Source: Neorhizobium sp.
GTDB lineage: Bacteria > Pseudomonadota > Alphaproteobacteria > Rhizobiales > Rhizobiaceae
Reading direction: 5' to 3'
Assembly (NCBI GenBank): GCA_028283725.1
Contig: JAPWKC010000003.1
Span: 930,001 to 994,000 of the forward strand
DNA: 64,000 nt
Below are positions 19,511-30,365 of this stretch, piece by piece; the stretch's first letter is position 1; every line of letters starts with the position of its first letter. Made by a program: the position numbers and the translations under genes. The notes beneath the pieces were generated by a model, which was given only the letters and a program-made list of their open reading frames with translations, ran no database searches and had not been told where the DNA came from.

Positions 19511-19900
19511 GCTGATTCCAATCTTAAATTGTTAATTGGCCTCTGTGAGGAGGGTCGGGGAGCGGCAATACAGTAATTTTGTGCCGGAGAAAACCGTCTT
19601 TGCGCAACAAAATGCAAGAATCGAGGGGAATGCGCTTATTAAATAATACGAGGGCTGCCGCGGTTGTATCGATCGGCCGTGCGGGCGCGCGGCGGCGGGA
19701 TTTTCCGTTAACTATTGGTCGCCTAAAAAACGCCTTGTTTGCCAGAGGGTTAAGTCTTCCGGAAAGTCGGCGTAAACGATTTATTAACCATTTTGGTGCA
19801 CCAATGATGGTGCGGATCGGTGAAGAAGGAATCGCCGCGAAACAAGTTTGACGCAAGGGTCGGCCGATAATCTGGAGCCCTTTTAGCGGGAGTGGTTTGG
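19511..19900. promoter_or_regulatory. 390-bp divergent control region (transporter / ddl-ftsQAZ); CtrA-like site and nested dyad
   Basis: No convincing gene is present. At 19773-19788 there is TAAA-N7-TTAAC, a 3+5 match to the CtrA pattern TTAA-N7-TTAAC. Just downstream, the perfect palindrome TTGGTGCACCAA (19793-19804) lies inside ACCAT...ATGGT arms (19787-19811). ddl begins at 19901 with GGGAG at 19888-19892. CtrA control of ftsQA is known in Caulobacter. Its use here is inference. Confidence 0.4.
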
Positions 19901-20827
19901 ATGAGCGACAAGCATGTGGCTGTTTTGATGGGAGGGTTTTCCTCCGAGCGGCCCGTCAGCCTGTCGTCGGGCAATGCCTGCGCGGATGCGCTTGAAGGCG
20001 AGGGTTATCGCGTCACGCGTGTCGATGTCGGCCGGGATGTCGCGGCTGTCCTTTTTGAGCTTCGCCCGGACGTCGTCTTCAATGCGCTTCACGGTCCTTT
20101 CGGCGAGGATGGCACCATCCAGGGTATCCTCGAGTATCTTGAAATCCCCTATACCCATTCCGGCGTTCTTGCCTCGGCGCTTGCCATGGACAAGCAGCAG
20201 GCGAAGCATGTCGCCAAGGCTGCGGGCGTTCCTGTGGCTGAAGCCAAGGTGATGAACCGTTTCGACTTTGCCGGACATCATCCGATGAAGCCGCCTTACG
20301 TGGTGAAGCCGGTGCGCGAGGGGTCGTCCTTCGGCGTCGTCATCGTCAAGGAAAATCAGTCGCATCCGCCGCAAGTGATCGGTTCCAGCGAGTGGCGCTA
20401 TGGCGACGAGGTGATGGTCGAGCGTTACGTTTATGGGCGGGAGCTGACATGCGGTGTCATGGGCGGTGTGGCGCTCGGCGTCACCGAGGTCATCCCGACG
20501 TCGCATGAATTCTACGATTACGATGCCAAGTACGCGGCAGGTGGCTCGCGGCATGTCATTCCGGCACAAATTTCACCGAATATTTACCAAAAGATTCAAA
20601 CATTGGCGCTCAAGGCGCATCAGGCAATCGGCTGCCGTGGCGTGAGTCGTTCGGACTTTCGCTATGACGACCGGTTCTCGGAAAACGGCGAGCTTATCTG
20701 GCTGGAAGTGAATACCCAGCCGGGCATGACCCCGACCTCCCTGGTGCCCGAAATGGCGGCTCATGCCGGCCATTCCTTTGGTGAACTGGTCCGCTGGATG
20801 GTGGAGGACGCGTCGTGCTTGCGTTGA
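19901..20827 (+). CDS. ddl: D-alanine:D-alanine ligase (DdlB type)
   Basis: A 308-residue ATP-grasp enzyme making D-Ala-D-Ala for MurF. Landmarks are [15 protein letters not shown] at the N-terminus, [12 protein letters not shown], the [15 protein letters not shown] segment, [12 protein letters not shown] and [16 protein letters not shown] with the magnesium ligands. An in-frame GTG at 19892 exists, but the ATG at 19901 is 8 nt from a GGGAG site. The 3' end overlaps ftsQ by 13 nt. This opens the second half of the split dcw cluster. Confidence 0.95.
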   Translation: MSDKHVAVLMGGFSSERPVSLSSGNACADALEGEGYRVTRVDVGRDVAAVLFELRPDVVFNALHGPFGEDGTIQGILEYLEIPYTHSGVLASALAMDKQQAKHVAKAAGVPVAEAKVMNRFDFAGHHPMKPPYVVKPVREGSSFGVVIVKENQSHPPQVIGSSEWRYGDEVMVERYVYGRELTCGVMGGVALGVTEVIPTSHEFYDYDAKYAAGGSRHVIPAQISPNIYQKIQTLALKAHQAIGCRGVSRSDFRYDDRFSENGELIWLEVNTQPGMTPTSLVPEMAAHAGHSFGELVRWMVEDASCLR

Positions 20828-21744
20828 ATGGAAAGCGGTCTGACAGGTCGGGCGGGCAGGGTGCCGTGCTCGGTCAAGCCGACGATCGGTGGGTTCTGCC
20901 CCGGCCGATGCGTCGGGCTGTCCGCTTCTGCGTCAGTCTGGCAAGCGGCCGTATCCATATTCCGTCGCATGTCGGCACGGTTGCCACGTTCGGCTTTCTC
21001 GCCGTCGTCGGCGTCTACGGCATGTCGCTTGGCGGACATACGCAGGATGTCGCGCAGTCGACGACCGCGGCCGCAGGCTTTGCGATCGAGAACGTCCGCG
21101 TCTCCGGCAACAACGAGACGTCGGAGATCGATATCCTGCAGCTGCTCGGGCTCGATGGCGCGACCTCGCTCGTCGCGCTGAATGTGGGCGATGCCCGTCA
21201 CAAGCTCGAACAGCTTCCCTGGGTCGAAAGCGCCGAAGTCCGCAAGGTCTATCCGAAGACGATCGACGTCGTTCTCAAGGAGCGTCAGGCGTTCGGCATC
21301 TGGCAGCATGGTTCGGATCTTTCGCTGATCGAGCGGGATGGCAGCGTGATCGCGCCGCTGCGCGACAACAAGTTCGCATCCCTGCCGCTCTTCGTCGGCC
21401 GTGATGCCGAAACGGCAGCTGCGCCGTTTCTCGACCAGATGGCTAATTTTCCGGAGATCCGCTCGCGGGTGAAGGCTTACGTTCGCATCGCCGAGCGTCG
21501 CTGGGACCTGCATCTCGACAGTGGCGTGGTTCTGCGCCTGCCGAGCGGCGACATTTCCAATGCACTCGGCGTTCTGGCGCGGCTCGAGAAATCGCAGAGC
21601 GTGCTTGAACGCGATATCGCTGCCGTCGATCTGAGGCTCTCGGATCGCACGACGGTGGAACTGACCACGGGCGCCGAAAAGCGCCGCCAGGATGCGCTGG
21701 ATGCAAGGGCAAAGGCATTGAAGAAGGCAAAGGATCAGACGTGA
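20815..21744 (+). CDS. ftsQ: Cell division protein FtsQ
   Basis: A 309-residue bitopic protein linking early and late divisome parts. It has a basic cytoplasmic N-terminus of about 60 residues, one transmembrane helix (about 60-80, [19 protein letters not shown]), a POTRA domain beginning at [11 protein letters not shown], and the beta domain ([18 protein letters not shown]). GTG start with GGTGGAGGA upstream, inside the ddl coding end. The C-terminus has a lysine/alanine-rich tail. Its TGA overlaps the GTG of ftsA. Confidence 0.92.
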   Translation: MLALNGKRSDRSGGQGAVLGQADDRWVLPRPMRRAVRFCVSLASGRIHIPSHVGTVATFGFLAVVGVYGMSLGGHTQDVAQSTTAAAGFAIENVRVSGNNETSEIDILQLLGLDGATSLVALNVGDARHKLEQLPWVESAEVRKVYPKTIDVVLKERQAFGIWQHGSDLSLIERDGSVIAPLRDNKFASLPLFVGRDAETAAAPFLDQMANFPEIRSRVKAYVRIAERRWDLHLDSGVVLRLPSGDISNALGVLARLEKSQSVLERDIAAVDLRLSDRTTVELTTGAEKRRQDALDARAKALKKAKDQT

Positions 21745-23072
21745 GCGTATTCGGTTCGTCCAATTTCGGTCTGCCCCGCATGAAGCCCCTGTCTTCGAAG
21801 CGTAGCCATATCGTGTCGGTGCTCGATATCGGTTCGACCAAGGTCGTCTGCATTATCGCACGGCTGACACCGCGCCAGGAAAGCCAGATCCTTCCGGGCC
21901 GCACCCATCACGTCGAGATCATCGGCATCGGTCATCAGCGGTCGCGCGGCGTCAAGTCCGGCGTGGTCGGCGATCTCGATGCGGCCGAAAGCGTCGTTCG
22001 CCTTGCGGTCGATGCCGCCGAGCGCATGGCGGGCCTGACCGTCGACAGCCTGATCGTCAACGTCTCGGCCGGCCGCGTCGCCAGCGACATCTATACGGCC
22101 TCCATCGATCTCGGCGGCCAGGAAGTGGAAGTCTCGGACCTGCGCAAGGTCCTCGGTGCTGCCGGCAATCAGTCGCTGCGTCAGGATCGCGCTATCCTGC
22201 ATTCGCTGCCGACCGGCTATTCGCTGGACGGCGAGCGCGGCATCCGCGATCCGCTCTCGATGTACGGCGACATGCTCGGCGTCGATATGCATGTCGTATC
22301 CGCCGAACGCGCCACGCTGCGCAATCTCGAACTGTGCATCAACCGCGCGCATCTCTCGGTCGAGGGCATGGTGGCGACGCCTTATGCCAGCGGTCTTGCA
22401 GCGCTTGTCGACGACGAAGTCGAACTCGGTTGCGCCGCGATCGACATGGGCGGCGGCACGACGACGATTTCGGTCTTTGCCGAAGGCAAGCTCGTTCATA
22501 CCGACGCGATCAGCCTCGGCGGCCATCACATCACCACCGATCTTGCCCGCGGTCTTTCGACCCGGATCGAGGATGCCGAACGGATGAAGGTCGTGCATGG
22601 TTCGGCCATGTCTGCCGGCGGTGAAGAGCGTGACATGATCACCGTTCCGCCGATCGGCGAGGACGACCGGGATCTCGCGACCCAGGTGCCGCGCTCGCTC
22701 GTCACCCGCATCGTCAAGGCGCGGGTGGAAGAGACGCTGGAACTGATCCGTGACCGTATCCAGAAGTCGGGCTTCAGCCCGATCGTCGGCAAGCGCGTCG
22801 TTCTGACCGGTGGCGCCAGCCAGTTGCAGGGCATGTCGGATGCGGCCCGCCGCATTCTCGCCCGCAATGTGCGGATCGGCCGTCCTATGGGCGTGTCGGG
22901 CCTGCCGGCTGCGGCCAAGGGACCGGCCTTTTCGACGGCTGTCGGCCTTTTGATCTATCCGCAGGTTGCGGACATGGAAACACATGCCAGCCAGGGCGGA
23001 CTGATGTCCTCCTTCGGGCATGGCAACGGACGGCTCGCCCGCATGGGGCAGTGGCTTAAAGAGAGTTTTTGA
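21741..23072 (+). CDS. ftsA: Cell division protein FtsA
   Basis: A 443-residue actin-like ATPase that tethers FtsZ to the membrane. Motifs are VLDIGSTKVVC (phosphate 1), the SHS2/1C domain region around RSRGVKSGVVGDL, IDMGGGTTTISVF (phosphate 2) and VVLTGGASQLQGM (adenosine). The C-terminal amphipathic targeting helix is GQWLKESF. It starts at GTG overlapping the ftsQ stop (GTGA). The stop codon lies within a hairpin leading into the ftsZ leader. Confidence 0.95.
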   Translation: MSVFGSSNFGLPRMKPLSSKRSHIVSVLDIGSTKVVCIIARLTPRQESQILPGRTHHVEIIGIGHQRSRGVKSGVVGDLDAAESVVRLAVDAAERMAGLTVDSLIVNVSAGRVASDIYTASIDLGGQEVEVSDLRKVLGAAGNQSLRQDRAILHSLPTGYSLDGERGIRDPLSMYGDMLGVDMHVVSAERATLRNLELCINRAHLSVEGMVATPYASGLAALVDDEVELGCAAIDMGGGTTTISVFAEGKLVHTDAISLGGHHITTDLARGLSTRIEDAERMKVVHGSAMSAGGEERDMITVPPIGEDDRDLATQVPRSLVTRIVKARVEETLELIRDRIQKSGFSPIVGKRVVLTGGASQLQGMSDAARRILARNVRIGRPMGVSGLPAAAKGPAFSTAVGLLIYPQVADMETHASQGGLMSSFGHGNGRLARMGQWLKESF

Positions 23073-23099
23073 TCCGGGTGCGGGGGCGTTTCGGATCAA
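23069..23099 (+). promoter_or_regulatory. Hairpin across the ftsA stop, in the ftsZ leader
   Basis: TTGATCCG (23069-23076) pairs with CGGATCAA (23092-23099) across a G-rich loop. The stem includes the ftsA TGA. It has no T-run, so it is more likely an mRNA structure between ftsA and ftsZ than a terminator. Confidence 0.4.
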
Positions 23100-23159
23100 A
23101 GGAATAGCAATGAATTGGTCAGCTCGGCGATGCGACCATGGAGAGAAGGAACAGGTACA

Positions 23160-24972
23160 ATGACGATCAAGCTGCACAAGCCTGACATTACCGAGCTGAA
23201 GCCTCGGATTACCGTTTTCGGCGTCGGCGGCGGCGGCGGCAACGCCGTCAACAACATGATCACCGCAGGGCTTGAGGGCGTCGATTTCGTCGTTGCCAAT
23301 ACCGATGCCCAGGCGCTGACCATGACCAAGGCCGAGCGGATCATCCAGATGGGCGTTCAGGTGACTGAAGGCCTCGGCGCCGGCTCGCAGCCGGAAGTCG
23401 GCCGTGCAGCCGCCGAAGAGTGCCTCGACGAGATCGTCGATCATCTTCAGGGCACGCATATGTGCTTCGTCACCGCCGGCATGGGGGGCGGCACCGGCAC
23501 CGGTGCTGCTCCGGTCGTCGCACAGCGCCGCCCGCAACAAGGGCATCCTGACGGTCGGCGTCGTCACCAAGCCGTTCCACTTCGAAGGCCAGCGCCGCAT
23601 GCGCCTTGCCGAACAGGGCATTGCGGAACTGCAGAAGTCCGTCGATACGCTGATCGTCATCCCGAACCAGAACCTCTTCCGCATTGCCAATGACAAGACG
23701 ACGTTTGCCGACGCCTTCGCCATGGCCGACCAGGTTCTCTACTCGGGTGTTGCCTGCATCACCGACCTGATGGTCAAGGAAGGCCTGATCAACCTCGACT
23801 TCGCCGACGTCCGCTCGGTGATGCGCGAAATGGGCCGCGCGATGATGGGAACAGGCGAAGCGTCCGGCTCGGGCCGCGCCATGCAGGCTGCCGAAGCTGC
23901 CATCGCCAACCCGCTGCTCGACGAAACCTCGATGAAGGGCGCACAGGGCCTGCTGATCTCCATCACCGGCGGTCGCGACCTGACGCTGTTTGAAGTCGAC
24001 GAAGCTGCGACCCGTATCCGCGAAGAAGTCGATCCGGATGCCAACATCATCCTCGGCGCGACTTTCGACGAAGCGCTCGAAGGCATCATCCGCGTATCTG
24101 TCGTCGCAACCGGCATCGACCGTGCCCATGGCCATGGCGATATCGATCTGCGTGCCGCTGAAATGCGCGCTGCCCAGAAGCCGATTATCCGTCCTTCCGC
24201 GGCCGTTGCTCCGGCGCCGGCCGCACAGCAGCCTGTCATGATGCAGGCCCCCCAGCCGGTTGCAGCACCGGCTCCGCAGGCGCCGGTCGCCATGGATCCG
24301 ATCGCCGACACGATCCGTCAGGCGGAAGCCGAAATGGAACGCGAACTGTCGCTCCACCAGCAGCCTGCACAGGCTCCTCAGCCGGTGATGCAGCAGCCGC
24401 AGGAAGAAGCCTTCCGTCCGCAGAGCCGCCTGTTCGCACAGTCCGCTCCGGCAGACGTCGCTCCGCAGCAGGTCAGCCGTCCGGCTCCGCAGGCTCAGGC
24501 ACCGCAGCCGATGCAGCATGCTCCGCGCATCAGCCAGCCGATGCAGCAGCGCGAACCGATGATGGAAGCGCCTCGCATGGAAGCTCCGCGGATGGAGCAG
24601 CCTCGCATGGAACAGGCCCGTATGGAGCCGGTTCGCATGCCGCGCGTCGAAGACTTCCCGCCGGTCGTCAAGGCCGAGATGGAACATCGCGGCCAGCAGG
24701 CCAGCCATGTCCAGGAAGAGCGCGGCCCGATGGGCCTGTTGAAGCGGATCACCAACTCGCTTGGCCGTCGCGACGATGACGAGATGCAGGCAGAACCGGC
24801 AGCACCGGCGCAGGCTCCGCAGCAGCAGCGCCGTCCGCTGTCTGCCGAAGCAAGCCTCTACGCTCCGCGTCGCGGCAATCTCGACGACCACGGCCGCGGC
24901 ACGCCGCAGACTTCGCGTCACGAGGACGACCAGCTGGAAATTCCGGCCTTCCTGCGCCGCCAGTCCAACTGA
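23160..24972 (+). CDS. ftsZ: Cell division GTPase FtsZ, interrupted by a 1-base insertion
   Basis: FtsZ is the tubulin-like GTPase that forms the Z-ring. The ATG at 23160 opens a normal N-terminus with [14 protein letters not shown] and the GTP signature [14 protein letters not shown]. After CAG at 23523-23525 the frame breaks. Skipping C23526 restores [17 protein letters not shown] and the rest of the protein: the T7 loop NLDFADVRS, a long Q/P/M-rich linker with repeated MEQ/ME-type units, and the C-terminal [10 protein letters not shown] tail that binds FtsA. The restored product is about 603 residues, normal for a rhizobial FtsZ1. As written, translation would end at 23693. FtsZ is essential, so a sequencing error is most likely. 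Confidence 0.93.
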
Positions 24973-25007
24973 TTAGACTGCGTTAACAGCGTTCACGAAA
25001 CGTGAAA

Positions 25008-25034
25008 GAGGCCCGGATGAACAATCCGGGCCTC
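25008..25034 (+). terminator. Terminator after ftsZ
   Basis: The perfect 11-bp stem GAGGCCCGGAT / ATCCGGGCCTC has a GAACA loop and sits 35 nt after the ftsZ stop. Only a short pyrimidine stretch follows. Confidence 0.75.
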
Positions 25035-25357
25035 TCTGCCGTTCAAGGTTTGTCGAAACCACTTGTTAACCACGTATAAACCCCTTTCCAATCAATGGGT
25101 TGGAAAGCTGTGCGCGGATGGATTATCGACCCTTGGGTGGATTGTTTCGATGCGGCCGAAAGCCGTAACAATCCGAAACGAACAGTGATTTGGAATGTCC
25201 CATATCGCTGCGTATGTAGATGCTCAACGACACGCATGACTTTCCGATTCCGGCTGAAAAAAGCGACGGCGATCGGGGCAAGACGACAGGTCACGGCGTA
25301 AAGACGATTATCGGATCATTCAAAAGACGCGATCCGACGAAATTGAAGGCAGTAGAA
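25035..25357 (+). promoter_or_regulatory. 323-bp ftsZ-lpxC spacer with an inverted repeat
   Basis: No reliable gene is seen; the short frames here look random. CTTTCCAA (25084-25091) is inverted as TTGGAAAG (25100-25107) with an 8-nt spacer, which could be an operator or a leader hairpin for lpxC. TTGTTAACC occurs just upstream. A promoter for lpxC is expected after the ftsZ terminator. Confidence 0.4.
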
Positions 25358-26317
25358 ATGACCATCGGATTGCTCGGCTTCCAGACGACCATCGCAGCCC
25401 CCGTGACCCTCACGGGCATCGGCGTGCATTCTGGCGCACCGGCGAGCATCACCTTCCAGCCGGCAGAGGCCAATACGGGCATCGTGTTCAGCCGCCTTCT
25501 CAAGGACGGTTCGAGCGTCGAATACCGCGCGATTTCCTCGCAGGTCGGCAATACGGATCTCTGCACCGTTCTCGGCACGCATCCGGATCGCTGGGTCGCG
25601 ACGATCGAGCATGTCATGGCAGCGCTCTACGCGCTCGGCCTCGACAATGTCGTCGTCGAAACCGATGGCGCCGAAATGCCGATCATGGACGGAAGCTCGA
25701 TTGCATTCATCGAAGCGATCGAACAGGTCGGCATGGTCAGCCTCGGCATCAAGCGCCGCTATATCCGCGTCGTAAAGCCGGTTCGAATCGAATCGGGTGC
25801 GTCCTGGTCGGAGTTTCGTCCGCATGACGGGACGCGATTCGAGGTCGAGATCGATTTCACGTCGCCGCTGATCGGCCGCCAGTCGTGGAAGGGCGAGCTG
25901 ACCGCGCAGTCCTTCAAGGACGAGTTGTCGCGTGCCCGCACCTTTGGTTTCATGCGTGACGTCGAGCGCCTGTGGGCTGCCGGTTTCGCACTCGGCTCGT
26001 CGCTCGAAAACTCGGTCGTCATTTCCGACGATGACAGCGTCGTCAATGTCGAAGGCCTGCGTTACGCCAAGGACGAATTCGTTCGCCACAAGACGCTCGA
26101 TGCCGTCGGCGATCTGGCGATTGCAGGTGCCCAGTTCATCGGCTGCTACCGTTCCTACCGCGGCGGCCACAAGATGAATGCCAATGCGCTGAAGGCCCTG
26201 CTCAGCGATCCGACCGCCTACGAGGTGGTGGAAGCGCCGACCGTGCGTTCGGCTCGGGTGCGGGCCGGCGAGTTCGTACCGGTCAAGCTTGCCGAAAATT
26301 CGCTCTGGTTCGCCTGA
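25358..26317 (+). CDS. lpxC: UDP-3-O-acyl-N-acetylglucosamine deacetylase LpxC
   Basis: A 319-residue zinc enzyme carrying out the committed step of lipid A synthesis in the cytoplasm. Zinc ligands and catalytic residues are visible: TIEHVMAAL (His), the LDAVGD block in HKTLDAVGDLAI (His and Asp) and the YRGGHKMN motif with the general acid histidine. GIGVHSG near the start and MDGSSIAFIEAIE are family marks. The frame extends upstream, but the ATG at 25358 gives the standard length. Two hairpins and then an IS110 element follow. Confidence 0.94.
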   Translation: MTIGLLGFQTTIAAPVTLTGIGVHSGAPASITFQPAEANTGIVFSRLLKDGSSVEYRAISSQVGNTDLCTVLGTHPDRWVATIEHVMAALYALGLDNVVVETDGAEMPIMDGSSIAFIEAIEQVGMVSLGIKRRYIRVVKPVRIESGASWSEFRPHDGTRFEVEIDFTSPLIGRQSWKGELTAQSFKDELSRARTFGFMRDVERLWAAGFALGSSLENSVVISDDDSVVNVEGLRYAKDEFVRHKTLDAVGDLAIAGAQFIGCYRSYRGGHKMNANALKALLSDPTAYEVVEAPTVRSARVRAGEFVPVKLAENSLWFA

Positions 26318-26337
26318 GCTTTTACACCGAATGAACG

Positions 26338-26359
26338 GGCCGTCTCGCAAGGGACGGCC
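26338..26359 (+). terminator. First hairpin after lpxC
   Basis: GGCCGTC / GACGGCC around an 8-nt loop, 20 nt after the lpxC stop, followed by TTATACGTT. Weak on its own. Confidence 0.5.
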
Positions 26360-26370
26360 TTATACGTTAC

Positions 26371-27640
<1,270 letters not shown>

Positions 27641-27739
27641 TGCCCGGGCCTTTAAGGCTAGAACGCCCACGGTGGGATGCGGGCAGAATACGCGGGACGG
27701 ATCGGGAACTGTCGAATGGATCATGGAAAGTCTGTGGAA

Positions 27740-28597
27740 ATGCGTAAGACGGCCAGGATGGCGCTCGTCTCGTTGGTCTTGGTCGGCGCCGGTCTTGGTG
27801 TGACGTCCTGCCAGTCGGACAAGGATATCGACATCACCAAGCTCGGCATGGACGTCGAAAATCCGCAGACCCTTTACGATCAGGGCCTTGCCAACATGAA
27901 GGCAGGCAATTTCAACGAGGCGACACGCAAGTTCGACGCCGTCGACAAGCAGAACCCGTTTACCGAATGGGGCCGCAAGGCGCTGGTGATGGCGACCTAT
28001 GTGCGCTACCGCCAGAACAAGACCGACGAAGCGATCGGGACCGGCAACCGCTATCTGAAGCAGTATCCGAACTCCGATGATTCGGCCTATGTGCAGTATC
28101 TTGTCGGCATGAGCTACTCGAAGCAAATCGCCGACGTGACGCAGGACCAGAAAGCAGCCGGCCAGACGATCGGCGCGATGACCAATCTGGTGAAGACCTA
28201 TCCGAACTCGCCTTATGTCGACGAGGCGCAGGCCAAGATCCGCTTTGCCCGCGACCAGCTCGCCGGCAAGGAAATGCAGGTCGGCCGCTACTATCTGGAG
28301 CGCAAGGAATATCTCGCCGCGATCCAGCGTTTCCGCAATGTCGTCGAGACCTATCCGAACACAAACCAGATCGAGGAAGCGCTGGCGCGTCTGACCGAGG
28401 CCTATTACGCAATGGGCATCGTCGAAGAGGCGCAGACGGCTGCCGCCATCCTCGGCCGCAACTATCCGGACAGCCAGTGGTACGCGGATAGCTACAAGCT
28501 CCTGCATTCGGGTGGTGTCGAGCCGCGCGAGAACAAGGGCTCGTGGATTTCCAAGGCTGCCGGCAAGCTGCTCGGCACCTCGACCGCCACGCAATAA
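27740..28597 (+). CDS. bamD: Outer membrane assembly lipoprotein BamD (ComL)
   Basis: A 285-residue lipoprotein of the BAM complex, which inserts beta-barrels in the outer membrane. Starting at 27740 gives a classic lipoprotein signal ([15 protein letters not shown]...) with lipobox VTSC; earlier in-frame starts at 27677 and 27716 would lengthen the n-region needlessly. Five TPR-like repeats follow ([79 protein letters not shown]). recN lies 82 nt downstream. The IS110 element just upstream may have altered its promoter context. Confidence 0.93.
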   Translation: MRKTARMALVSLVLVGAGLGVTSCQSDKDIDITKLGMDVENPQTLYDQGLANMKAGNFNEATRKFDAVDKQNPFTEWGRKALVMATYVRYRQNKTDEAIGTGNRYLKQYPNSDDSAYVQYLVGMSYSKQIADVTQDQKAAGQTIGAMTNLVKTYPNSPYVDEAQAKIRFARDQLAGKEMQVGRYYLERKEYLAAIQRFRNVVETYPNTNQIEEALARLTEAYYAMGIVEEAQTAAAILGRNYPDSQWYADSYKLLHSGGVEPRENKGSWISKAAGKLLGTSTATQ

Positions 28598-28679
28598 GAA
28601 CGATGTGCCTTGCAGGTGTGATCCTGCGGCGGCCTCGCCAACCGATAAGAAGACAGAACAGGGCTTTGATCGAGGGACC

Positions 28680-30353
28680 ATGCTGATCCAGTTGTCGATC
28701 CGCGATATCGTTCTGATCGAGCGGCTGGATCTTTCCTTCGAGAAAGGTCTGTCGGTTCTGACCGGCGAGACCGGCGCGGGAAAATCCATCCTGCTCGACA
28801 GCCTGTCTCTTGCGCTCGGCGGCCGCGGCGATGGCGGCCTTGTGCGCCATGGCGAAGACAAGGGCCAGGTGACGGCCGTCTTCGACGTGCCGGGCAACCA
28901 CCGCGCCCGCAAGCTCTTGCGCGACAATAGTATAGACGATGACGGCGACCTGATCTTCCGGCGTATCCAGTCGGCGGACGGGCGTACCCGCGCCTCGATC
29001 AACGACCAGCCGGTCAGCGTGCAGATGATGCGCCAGGTCGGCCAGATGCTGGTCGAGATCCATGGCCAGCACGACGACCGGGCGCTGATCGACACGGATG
29101 CCCACCGCACGCTGCTCGATGCCTTTGCCGGCCTGTCCGATCGCGTTGCGGAGGTCTCCGGCCTCTATCGCAGTTTTCGCGATGCCGATCGGGCGTTCAA
29201 GGCGCACCGTGCCAAGGTGGAGGCCGCCGCCCGCGAGGCCGATTATATCCGCGCCTCCGTCGAGGAACTGGAGACCCTTGCGCCACGCGACGGCGAAGAG
29301 GACGAACTGGCCGAACAGCGTTCGAAGATGCAGAAATCCGAGCGGATCGCCGGCGATATTTCAGAGGCGTCCGAGTTCCTCAACGGCAATGCCTCTCCCG
29401 TGCCGCTGATCGCCTCGATGGTACGCCGGCTCGAGCGCAAGAGCCATGAGGCGCCGGGGCTGCTCGAAGAAACCGTCGAACTGCTCGACCAGGCGCTCAA
29501 TTATCTTTCCAGCGCCCAGATGGAAGTGGAAGCGGCGCTGCGCCGCACCGAATTCGATCCGCGCGAACTGGAACGTGTCGAGGAACGGCTGTTCGGACTT
29601 CGCGCGGCTGCCCGCAAATATTCCGTCCCCGTGACCGATCTTCCCGCACTTGCCGAGAGGATGGCTGCCGATCTTGCCGATCTCGATGCCGGCGAGGAGA
29701 GACTGGGTGTTCTGGAGAAGACCGCAGCCGAGGCCAAGGTCGCCTTCGATGCGGCAGCGCAGGCCCTGTCCTTGCAGCGGCAGGCCGGAGCATCTGTTCT
29801 GGCTGACGCCGTCATGGCCGAACTTCCTGCCCTGAAGCTCGAACGGGCGCGGTTCATGGTGGATGTCAGGTCCGATGCGGAGGCGGCCACGGCCGAGGGC
29901 ATCGACACCGTCGAGTTTCATGTGCAGACCAATCCGGGCACGCGGCCGGGCCCGATCATGAAGGTTGCTTCCGGCGGCGAACTCTCGCGTTTTCTGCTGG
30001 CGTTGAAAGTGGCGCTGGCGGATCGCGGATCGGCCCCGACGCTCGTCTTCGACGAAATCGACACAGGTGTCGGCGGTGCTGTCGCGGATGCGATCGGCCA
30101 GCGGCTGAAGCGGCTTTCCGCGACGGTTCAGGTTCTCTCCGTCACCCATGCCCCGCAGGTGGCGGCACGGGCTGCGACGCATCTTCTCATCTCCAAGGGG
30201 CCGGCGGGCGAGGGGTCCGACAAGATCGCAACCCGCGTTGCCACGATGGCGCCGGAACACCGGATGGAAGAGATTGCCCGCATGCTCGCCGGCGCCTCCG
30301 TGACCGACGAGGCGCGGGCGGCGGCCAAGAGCCTGCTTGCCGGCAAGGGCTGA
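28680..30353 (+). CDS. recN: DNA repair ATPase RecN
   Basis: A 557-residue SMC-like ATPase that helps repair double-strand breaks. It has Walker A (TGETGAGKSILLDSL) near the N-terminus and long coiled-coil arms around residues 150-360 (for example AHRAKVEAAAREADYIRASVE). The C-terminal head has SGGELSRFLLALK and Walker B LVFDEIDTGVGG, followed by VTHAPQVAA. The ATG at 28680 gives the standard MLIQLSIRDIVLIE start. It is convergent with the cytochrome b561 gene, with only 12 bp between stops. Confidence 0.94.
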   Translation: MLIQLSIRDIVLIERLDLSFEKGLSVLTGETGAGKSILLDSLSLALGGRGDGGLVRHGEDKGQVTAVFDVPGNHRARKLLRDNSIDDDGDLIFRRIQSADGRTRASINDQPVSVQMMRQVGQMLVEIHGQHDDRALIDTDAHRTLLDAFAGLSDRVAEVSGLYRSFRDADRAFKAHRAKVEAAAREADYIRASVEELETLAPRDGEEDELAEQRSKMQKSERIAGDISEASEFLNGNASPVPLIASMVRRLERKSHEAPGLLEETVELLDQALNYLSSAQMEVEAALRRTEFDPRELERVEERLFGLRAAARKYSVPVTDLPALAERMAADLADLDAGEERLGVLEKTAAEAKVAFDAAAQALSLQRQAGASVLADAVMAELPALKLERARFMVDVRSDAEAATAEGIDTVEFHVQTNPGTRPGPIMKVASGGELSRFLLALKVALADRGSAPTLVFDEIDTGVGGAVADAIGQRLKRLSATVQVLSVTHAPQVAARAATHLLISKGPAGEGSDKIATRVATMAPEHRMEEIARMLAGASVTDEARAAAKSLLAGKG

Positions 30354-30365
30354 CGTTTCCCCACG

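Noticed and set aside
25095..25301. A 68-codon frame in the ftsZ-lpxC spacer
   Set aside because: Composition is random-looking and it contains the inverted repeat; no ribosome site.
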